Of a stretch of DNA of 11,056 bases, positions 6,935 through 11,056 are shown in pieces. Location: the NCBI GenBank assembly GCA_019100305.1, contig JAHRHW010000112.1:1-11056 (forward strand), given 5' to 3'. Every line of letters starts with the position of its first letter. Position 1 is the first letter of the stretch. The DNA is from Candidatus Thiodiazotropha taylori (GTDB taxonomy: Bacteria; Pseudomonadota; Gammaproteobacteria; Chromatiales; Chromatiaceae). The notes under the pieces are model-generated. The model had not been told where the DNA came from, ran no database searches, and was given only the letters and a program-made list of their open reading frames with translations. The translations under genes and the position numbers were made by a program.

Positions 6935-7309
6935 ATGATGATTTCTGTAATAATCTTAATTGGAGCGCTGATACTGATTGCAGGTCTGATTATTCTGATC
7001 AGTCCGGAAATCGTTTTGGGATACCTGAGAGACAAGCAGGAAAAACCGTGGCTTCACACCCTGGCAGTTGTTGTCAGACTGATCCTGGGAATCGTTCTGA
7101 TCAGCCAGGCAGCACAATCGAAATATCCCTTGATCATTGAAGTCCTCGGCTGGCTTTCAATTGTTGCTGCGATTGTATTAACCGTTATCGGAAGCAAAGG
7201 GTTCCAGAGATTGATCTCCTGGGCCCTATCCATTGCAAACCGTTACGGCCGGATTGGCGGCCTGTTAGCCAGCGCATTTGGGCTATTTTTGATCCATGCC
7301 TTTCTCTAA
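6935..7309 (+). CDS. Small integral membrane protein, unknown function
   Basis: A 124-residue, strongly hydrophobic protein with probably four membrane spans: about 3-25 (MISVIILIGALILIAGLIILISP region), 43-60 (LAVVVRLILGIVLISQA), 66-86 (LIIEVLGWLSIVAAIVLTVIG) and 105-123. A short charged loop (YLRDKQEKPW) separates the first two. I do not recognise a named family. The start is one of two adjacent ATGs (6935 or 6938), with no good ribosome site, so translation may depend on the gene upstream, which ends 48 nt earlier. The AraC-type gene begins 2 nt after its stop, so the two are almost certainly cotranscribed and probably translationally coupled. A role linked to the exported dioxygenase or to sensing is a guess from position only. 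Confidence 0.8.
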   Translation: MMISVIILIGALILIAGLIILISPEIVLGYLRDKQEKPWLHTLAVVVRLILGIVLISQAAQSKYPLIIEVLGWLSIVAAIVLTVIGSKGFQRLISWALSIANRYGRIGGLLASAFGLFLIHAFL

Positions 7310-7311
7310 CC

Positions 7312-8331
7312 ATGTCTGCCAGCACCGACACTGATCGCCTGAGGTTACTTGCCGAAGAGAATCAACATCGCTCCTGGGTCGATTACGGATCAGCCAAACC
7401 GTCACACCCCCTATTGGAGCGGTACATAGCCAGTTACACCTACTCCATAGGCTGGCTGCATGAGCAGCAAGCCAAACTGATCACCCGCGCCTATCCCACG
7501 GTAATGACCCAACTCTATTTCGAGTTTTATGGGGGACTGAGTGAAATACGCGGTCAGGGACACGGCTTTGCCCAGCTCAACAAGCCAGCCTCAAACGCAA
7601 ACAAAACGGAAACGGGCTACGAAATCGTAAAGCGCACCTATATCAAACTGGGTCTGGGAGAGTGGTTCGATATCCATCAACTCGCCAGTGACAAACAGAT
7701 CAGGCCGATCAAAAACCTAAAGGTGGACCTCTATCCGATAACCTTCTATGAACTCTTTCAAACTGCACCAAGAGAGCTCGACGAAGAGGATCTGCAACTG
7801 GCTGACCTTCTAGGTCAATCCACCAGCAGCCTGATGCTGGAGGAGATGGAAGCCGCCGATACCGGCCAGGCATTGATCAAAATAGTTGAGCGCTACTTTT
7901 TACAACACATGGACCAACACATCAGTAACAAACGCCTCGAAATCCACAGCATTTCAGCATCAGACAGCACTCATCAGATCACGCCTGCTAAGGGTTTTAC
8001 ACCACCGCTTCCCAGTCTGCAGCAGAGCCTGTCCGAACAGGCGCAATACTACCGAAAGAGTGAACGCTGGCTGCAGAAACGCTATGCCGAAGTCTACGGC
8101 ATGTCTTTCAAGCAGATCCAGAGCAACCTGAGATTCCAGCAAACCCATCAACAGCTTTGGCTTACCTTATCGAAAGGCCAGTCCATCAATCTGACCGAAC
8201 TGGCCTATCGCAGCGGTTATTTTGACCAGGCCCATTTCATCAAGGACTTCAAACGTTACACCGGTATGACACCCGGTCAATACCTCAAAACAAATTTTGA
8301 CCAACAGAGCCAATATCTCTGGTACTGGTGA
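7312..8331 (+). CDS. AraC-family transcriptional regulator
   Basis: Predicted 339-residue DNA-binding regulator with the AraC/XylS double helix-turn-helix at its C-terminus, about residues 235-327. The second helix-turn-helix is especially clear: LTELAYRSGYFDQAHFIKDFKRYTG, then MTPGQYLK, the family signature. The N-terminal 200 residues (YIASYTYSIGW, AYPTVMTQLYFEFYGG) resemble the effector-binding beta domain found before this type of helix-turn-helix (DUF6597-like), but I cannot name its ligand. The ATG lies 2 nt after the stop of the membrane protein gene and has only a weak ribosome site, which fits translational coupling. It probably controls its own group, including the dioxygenase gene. 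Its last 47 bp overlap the end of the CPBP protease gene on the other strand. Confidence 0.92.
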   Translation: MSASTDTDRLRLLAEENQHRSWVDYGSAKPSHPLLERYIASYTYSIGWLHEQQAKLITRAYPTVMTQLYFEFYGGLSEIRGQGHGFAQLNKPASNANKTETGYEIVKRTYIKLGLGEWFDIHQLASDKQIRPIKNLKVDLYPITFYELFQTAPRELDEEDLQLADLLGQSTSSLMLEEMEAADTGQALIKIVERYFLQHMDQHISNKRLEIHSISASDSTHQITPAKGFTPPLPSLQQSLSEQAQYYRKSERWLQKRYAEVYGMSFKQIQSNLRFQQTHQQLWLTLSKGQSINLTELAYRSGYFDQAHFIKDFKRYTGMTPGQYLKTNFDQQSQYLWYW

Positions 8332-9151
8332 TCTCCGACTCTCTCTTGCGCATAAACAGGTGCCATTGATTACGGACAATGATCAGCGTAAAGACAATTA
8401 GAACAAGCGTCTGAATACTCTTTGTCTGTTGTGTCATACTCAACATTTCCTGGGATAGGTTGACAACAAAGTGAAACAGAATCGCCACCAGGATACTGCG
8501 CTGATTAATATGACAGACCCAACTGATGATCACCCCCAACACTGTGGTACTCAGATAGAAATTAACCGCATACCAAGGGCTGACCTGATAGATCTCATAT
8601 TGATATGATTCATTCACCCATAACAGCGGCAGGTGCCAGGCAGACCAAAGCAGGCCGAATAACAGTGATGCCGAAAGAAAACTTCGCCCTTTCTCCAGAC
8701 TCTCAAAACCATATCCCCGCCATCCCAACTCCTCAAACAGTGCGGCCAGAAAAAGCAACAACAATACCGGCACAAATCCGCTGTTGAACGAAAAGGCCTC
8801 CGAGACCTGAAACTGATCGACAGAGCCGCCAATACCCAGCGAAATAAGAATCGAAATCAGCACAGAGAGCGGCATCAAACTCAGGGAGAGAAGAAATACC
8901 CCAGGCCTGATCAGACTGAGACTGAATAGACGACACTTGAAATCCCTGCGCAAGGCATCCTCTTGCCGCCCCCATATCAACGCCACCGCCACAATAGCCG
9001 GCACCATCAAGCCAAGCAACATGGGCAACATATAGTAGTCAACCCAATCAGGATGGAAGCTCATAACACCTCCAACGCTCCAGAAGAATCCGGTACCTGC
9101 AAACACGGTCAGATAATATTTTTTCGTTTGGTAGCTAAAACTGTCTCTCAT
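8285..9151 (-). CDS. CPBP-family intramembrane glutamic-type protease
   Basis: Predicted 288-residue multi-pass inner-membrane protein of the CPBP/Abi family (relatives of Rce1 CAAX proteases and of bacteriocin self-immunity proteins). Several hydrophobic spans are visible, for example about 15-32, 42-60, 83-107, 127-139, 158-175, 198-213, 218-232 and 247-259. The catalytic motifs are present: motif 1 EELGWR with Glu140, Glu141 and Arg145; motif 2 WSAWH with His173; motif 3 HFVVN with His227 and Asn231. The start has a GGGAG site about 7 nt upstream. The gene lies 55 nt downstream of the MipA-like gene with no terminator between, so the two are likely one transcript. The C-terminal tail after about residue 260 is charged and probably cytoplasmic. 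The substrate is unknown. Its final 15 codons run antisense to the AraC-type gene. Confidence 0.9.
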   Translation of the reverse strand: MRDSFSYQTKKYYLTVFAGTGFFWSVGGVMSFHPDWVDYYMLPMLLGLMVPAIVAVALIWGRQEDALRRDFKCRLFSLSLIRPGVFLLSLSLMPLSVLISILISLGIGGSVDQFQVSEAFSFNSGFVPVLLLLFLAALFEELGWRGYGFESLEKGRSFLSASLLFGLLWSAWHLPLLWVNESYQYEIYQVSPWYAVNFYLSTTVLGVIISWVCHINQRSILVAILFHFVVNLSQEMLSMTQQTKSIQTLVLIVFTLIIVRNQWHLFMRKRESEITSTRDIGSVGQNLF

Positions 9152-9206
9152 TGTTCACTCCCTCTCTATCAACAATCGGTTCACCAGAATAATGTGAGGT
9201 ACAGGC

Positions 9207-9956
9207 CTAAAACTCATAAAAAATACCCGCATAGAGAGTCCACTGATCCTGTCTCGTGGTTAACGGACTGTCATTGATCTCATTCGTCATCCATTGGTAT
9301 TCAGCGCTGGCAATCAGTGAGTACCGGTCATTGAAACGTTTCACGGCGTTGATACCAGCAAACAGGTTGTAACTCTCATCCGCCGAATAGACCGGCCGTA
9401 CCGAAGTCGCCTCTTCCTTTGTCACACCAAAGTAGTAATCTGTCTTCTTACGGCTCCAATATTCCGATCCACCAAACCAGTTGACCATGTAGGTAGAGCC
9501 GGTCTTTAGCGAACGCTCATACTCAAGCCGACCAGTGAAGCCGTCATGTGTACTGGAAATATCATGCATCAGCTTGGCCTTGGCCTGTCCGCCCAGCAGA
9601 TGTACCTCATAGACCAGACCAGCCTCCCAGGCCTGATCCCGGTCCCGCATACCCTTCAGCGCATCACTGTCGTCGCTCTCATAACCATCGAAGGTACGAC
9701 GCACCTCCACTGCCAGACTCTGAGTCTCGCCCTGAAAGAAGCGATAACCGGCATCGATTCCCTGCAGATAGAAACGGTCATAGTCCACCAGCAGAAGCGG
9801 CAAGAAATAGTGATCCTGACCGACATCCTCATAAAAACTGCTATTGGCGGAGGCCACCAAGCCAAATTGCACACGCTGCTCTTCGGCGAGGGAAACGCTC
9901 ATGGAGAGAGAGAACAACCCCATCAGAGCCAGCTGCATTTGCAAATTTTTAAACAT
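9207..9956 (-). CDS. MipA/OmpV-family outer-membrane beta-barrel protein
   Basis: Predicted 249-residue outer-membrane protein. It has a signal peptide of about 24 residues (hydrophobic LALMGLFSLSMSVS, cut after SLA) and ends in a C-terminal aromatic residue (FYEF), as barrel proteins do. The mature N-terminus has the MipA/OmpV style: FGLVASANSSFYEDVGQDHY, LPLLLVDYDRFYLQGIDAGY. Alternating hydrophobic/polar strands follow to the end. E. coli MipA is a scaffold linking murein synthesis and hydrolysis, while other family members are outer-membrane adhesins or porin-like proteins of unclear role, so no specific function can be assigned. A strong AAGGAG site lies about 8 nt before the ATG. The length is close to typical. 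It is probably the first gene of a two-gene unit with the CPBP protease. Confidence 0.85.
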   Translation of the reverse strand: MFKNLQMQLALMGLFSLSMSVSLAEEQRVQFGLVASANSSFYEDVGQDHYFLPLLLVDYDRFYLQGIDAGYRFFQGETQSLAVEVRRTFDGYESDDSDALKGMRDRDQAWEAGLVYEVHLLGGQAKAKLMHDISSTHDGFTGRLEYERSLKTGSTYMVNWFGGSEYWSRKKTDYYFGVTKEEATSVRPVYSADESYNLFAGINAVKRFNDRYSLIASAEYQWMTNEINDSPLTTRQDQWTLYAGIFYEF

Positions 9957-10065
9957 AACTTTTCTCCTTGAAAATTCAGATCATGGAAAAAGAATAAATC
10001 CGCATGAAAGAGAAAAATTGTAAAAACCCGAACGCATGTGATTTAAGCGGACACCCTGGGAGTAA

Positions 10066-10077
10066 CCCTAGCTAGGG
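10066..10077. promoter_or_regulatory. 12-bp perfect palindrome between divergent genes
   Basis: CCCTAGCTAGGG is a perfect palindrome in the 197-bp region between the start of the minus-strand MipA-like gene and the plus-strand Gly/Ala-rich ORF, 76 nt before the latter's ATG. It could be an operator for either gene. CTAG-centred sequences are generally rare in enteric genomes, which makes it noticeable, but its function is not shown. Confidence 0.25.
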
Positions 10078-10153
10078 ATATCTCCAATACACCAGTATGC
10101 GGATTCGCGGTTAGGATCTGAGGTCCTGATTGTTGCTATAGGGAGACCCGATC

Positions 10154-11056
10154 ATGACTGATTCAGCAGGTGGTGTTGGCGGAGCATCCGGCGGTTCCGG
10201 TTCTGGTGGCGATAGTGGTATGTGCGGAGGATCCGACAGCAACGGTGCAGAGGGTCTCGGCGGTGGACTGAATTCCGCAGTTTCTACTTTTGGAGGCTCT
10301 TTTGACGCCTCCAAAACCTCCAGTCACAGCTCAACAGGTGACTGTCTGGCGAACAGCCCAACGACAGCCGACACCCTGAGCCAGACGCCAACCACTGCTG
10401 ATCGACTCAGCAGTGCTCCCACAACGGCAGAGCAGTTGAGCGCCGCACCAACGGCGGCTAATCAGTTGGCCGCTCAAGCTCCAGCACCAGATGAGAACAG
10501 TGGAATGGCTGATCTAGCTGAAGCCGGCCTACAGGGTCTCTCAGCCTTGGCTGCGAGAGAAGGCATTGGCGCCGAACAGGCGCGCAATGGCTACAATGCC
10601 GCGGTATCCCAACTGGATCCTAAAGATGTGCAGGGCCGAACTGCAGCCAAAGCCGCGGCACGTACGGCAACACCACCAGCCACACGCGCTGTGATTGAAG
10701 CCACACGGCCTGGACTGGGCCCAAAACCCGGATCAGTCGCCTCTGCCAATAAAACCAACCTCGGGGCAAATCAATTGGCTGGCAGACTGGGCAACATCGG
10801 CAGAGGTTTTGCCGTGGCCGGCGTCGCCCTCGGTGCAGCCCGCATTGCCACAGCCGACAACAAGACCAAGGAGGCTGCCCGGGTTGCCGGGGGCGCACTT
10901 GGCGGTATTGCGGCCGGGGCACTGGTCGGTGCTAAGTTGGGTACCCTGGGAGCCAATCCCATCACTATTGGCGCTGGTGCTGTCATAGGTGGGATCGTGG
11001 GAGGCATCGCCGGCGAAAAGGCTGTGGATGCCGCCATAGGCTGGGCTAAAAGCTGG
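10154..11056 (+). CDS. Gly/Ala-rich protein, N-terminal part; possible polymorphic-toxin or Rhs/PAAR-type effector
   Basis: The frame is open for 301 codons to the right edge, so the protein is truncated by the window. The ATG has a GGGAG site 8 nt upstream. Residues 1-50 are Gly/Ser-rich (MTDSAGGVGGASGGSGSGG), with Cys24 and later Cys64 and no signal peptide. Residues 69-108 are four decapeptide repeats of the type PTTADxLSxx. Residues about 118-200 are Ala/Arg-rich and helical (LAEAGLQGLSALAAREGIGA). Residues about 203-298 are glycine-zipper-like and hydrophobic (GRGFAVAGVALGAARI, AGGALGGIAAGALVGAKLG, GAGAVIGGIVGGIAGEKA). The last part resembles hydrophobic Gly-rich linkers of Rhs/PAAR effectors and other polymorphic toxins. 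No PAAR, Rhs or toxin domain is inside the window, so this is a suggestion only. Alternatives are a structural or surface repeat protein. Confidence 0.75.
   Translation, partial: MTDSAGGVGGASGGSGSGGDSGMCGGSDSNGAEGLGGGLNSAVSTFGGSFDASKTSSHSSTGDCLANSPTTADTLSQTPTTADRLSSAPTTAEQLSAAPTAANQLAAQAPAPDENSGMADLAEAGLQGLSALAAREGIGAEQARNGYNAAVSQLDPKDVQGRTAAKAAARTATPPATRAVIEATRPGLGPKPGSVASANKTNLGANQLAGRLGNIGRGFAVAGVALGAARIATADNKTKEAARVAGGALGGIAAGALVGAKLGTLGANPITIGAGAVIGGIVGGIAGEKAVDAAIGWAKSW
10288..10316 (+). repeat. Perfect 10-bp inverted repeat inside the Gly/Ala-rich ORF
   Basis: TTTTGGAGGC (10288-10297) and GCCTCCAAAA (10307-10316) are exact reverse complements with a 9-nt loop. They lie in coding sequence for residues about 45-55, between the Gly-rich head and the decapeptide repeats. 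No T-run follows, so it is not an intrinsic terminator. It may be an mRNA hairpin near the 5' end or a remnant of a recombination site. Confidence 0.5.
10358..10477 (+). repeat. Four tandem 30-bp coding repeats
   Basis: Four in-frame units of 30 bp encode PTTADTLSQT (69-78), PTTADRLSSA (79-88), PTTAEQLSAA (89-98) and PTAANQLAAQ (99-108). Amino-acid conservation (PTxAxxL) is stronger than DNA identity, since synonymous and replacement changes separate the units. This points to old duplication under selection, not to a recent slippage event. A Pro/Ala linker (APAP) follows. Confidence 0.8.

Noticed and set aside
10136..10149. TATAGGGAGACC resembling the downstream half of a T7-type phage promoter
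   Set aside because: The upstream recognition half is absent (the preceding bases are GTCCTGATTGTTGC), there are no other phage features, and GGGAG here serves well as the ribosome site of the ORF at 10154.
10620..11037. Long minus-strand and alternate frames opposite the Gly/Ala-rich ORF
   Set aside because: These are shadows caused by the GC-rich repetitive codons of the plus-strand frame; they have no ribosome sites and low-complexity Pro/Ala/Arg translations.

Overview
The window reads as chromosomal DNA of a free-living or symbiotic gammaproteobacterium with moderate GC. The basis is a MlaC-type lipid carrier, the start of a gammaproteobacterial retropepsin-like membrane protease, a PAS-GGDEF-EAL protein, a MipA/OmpV outer-membrane protein and clear Shine-Dalgarno sequences before most genes. 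I would guess a Chromatiales-like sulfur oxidiser, but that is an impression of protein style only. I recognised no rRNA, tRNA, CRISPR array, insertion sequence or phage gene.

Layout. Left end (1-1052, minus strand): the first 32 codons of a retropepsin-like aspartic protease with an N-terminal membrane anchor, then a MlaC/Ttg2D-family periplasmic protein whose 3' side carries two strong stem-loops. Positions 1053-2077 form about 1 kb without a convincing gene; only short open frames are present. Positions 2078-5910 hold two plus-strand cyclic-di-GMP genes. The first is an 825-residue protein (degenerate receiver, two PAS domains, GGDEF, EAL). The second is a 323-residue coiled-coil-PAS-GGDEF cyclase. 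Both keep the GG(D/E)EF active site and an RxxD inhibition site.

Positions 6248-8331 hold a plus-strand group: a Tat-exported intradiol dioxygenase-like protein with the complete Tyr-Tyr-His-His iron site, a small multi-pass membrane protein, and an AraC-type regulator starting 2 nt after it. The regulator's 3' end overlaps by 47 bp, tail to tail, a minus-strand pair: a MipA/OmpV outer-membrane protein followed 55 nt later by a CPBP-family intramembrane protease.

The right end (10154 to the edge, plus strand) is the first 301 codons of a large unrecognised protein: a Gly/Ser-rich head, four tandem decapeptide repeats, and an Ala/Gly-rich glycine-zipper-like hydrophobic region. That order resembles N-terminal parts of secreted polymorphic toxins or Rhs/PAAR effectors, but the diagnostic part lies outside the window.

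The most interesting items are this truncated right-end ORF with its repeats and internal hairpin, the GGDEF-EAL protein whose receiver lacks its phospho-acceptor Asp, and the exported dioxygenase with its linked regulator. Nothing here proves a new system.
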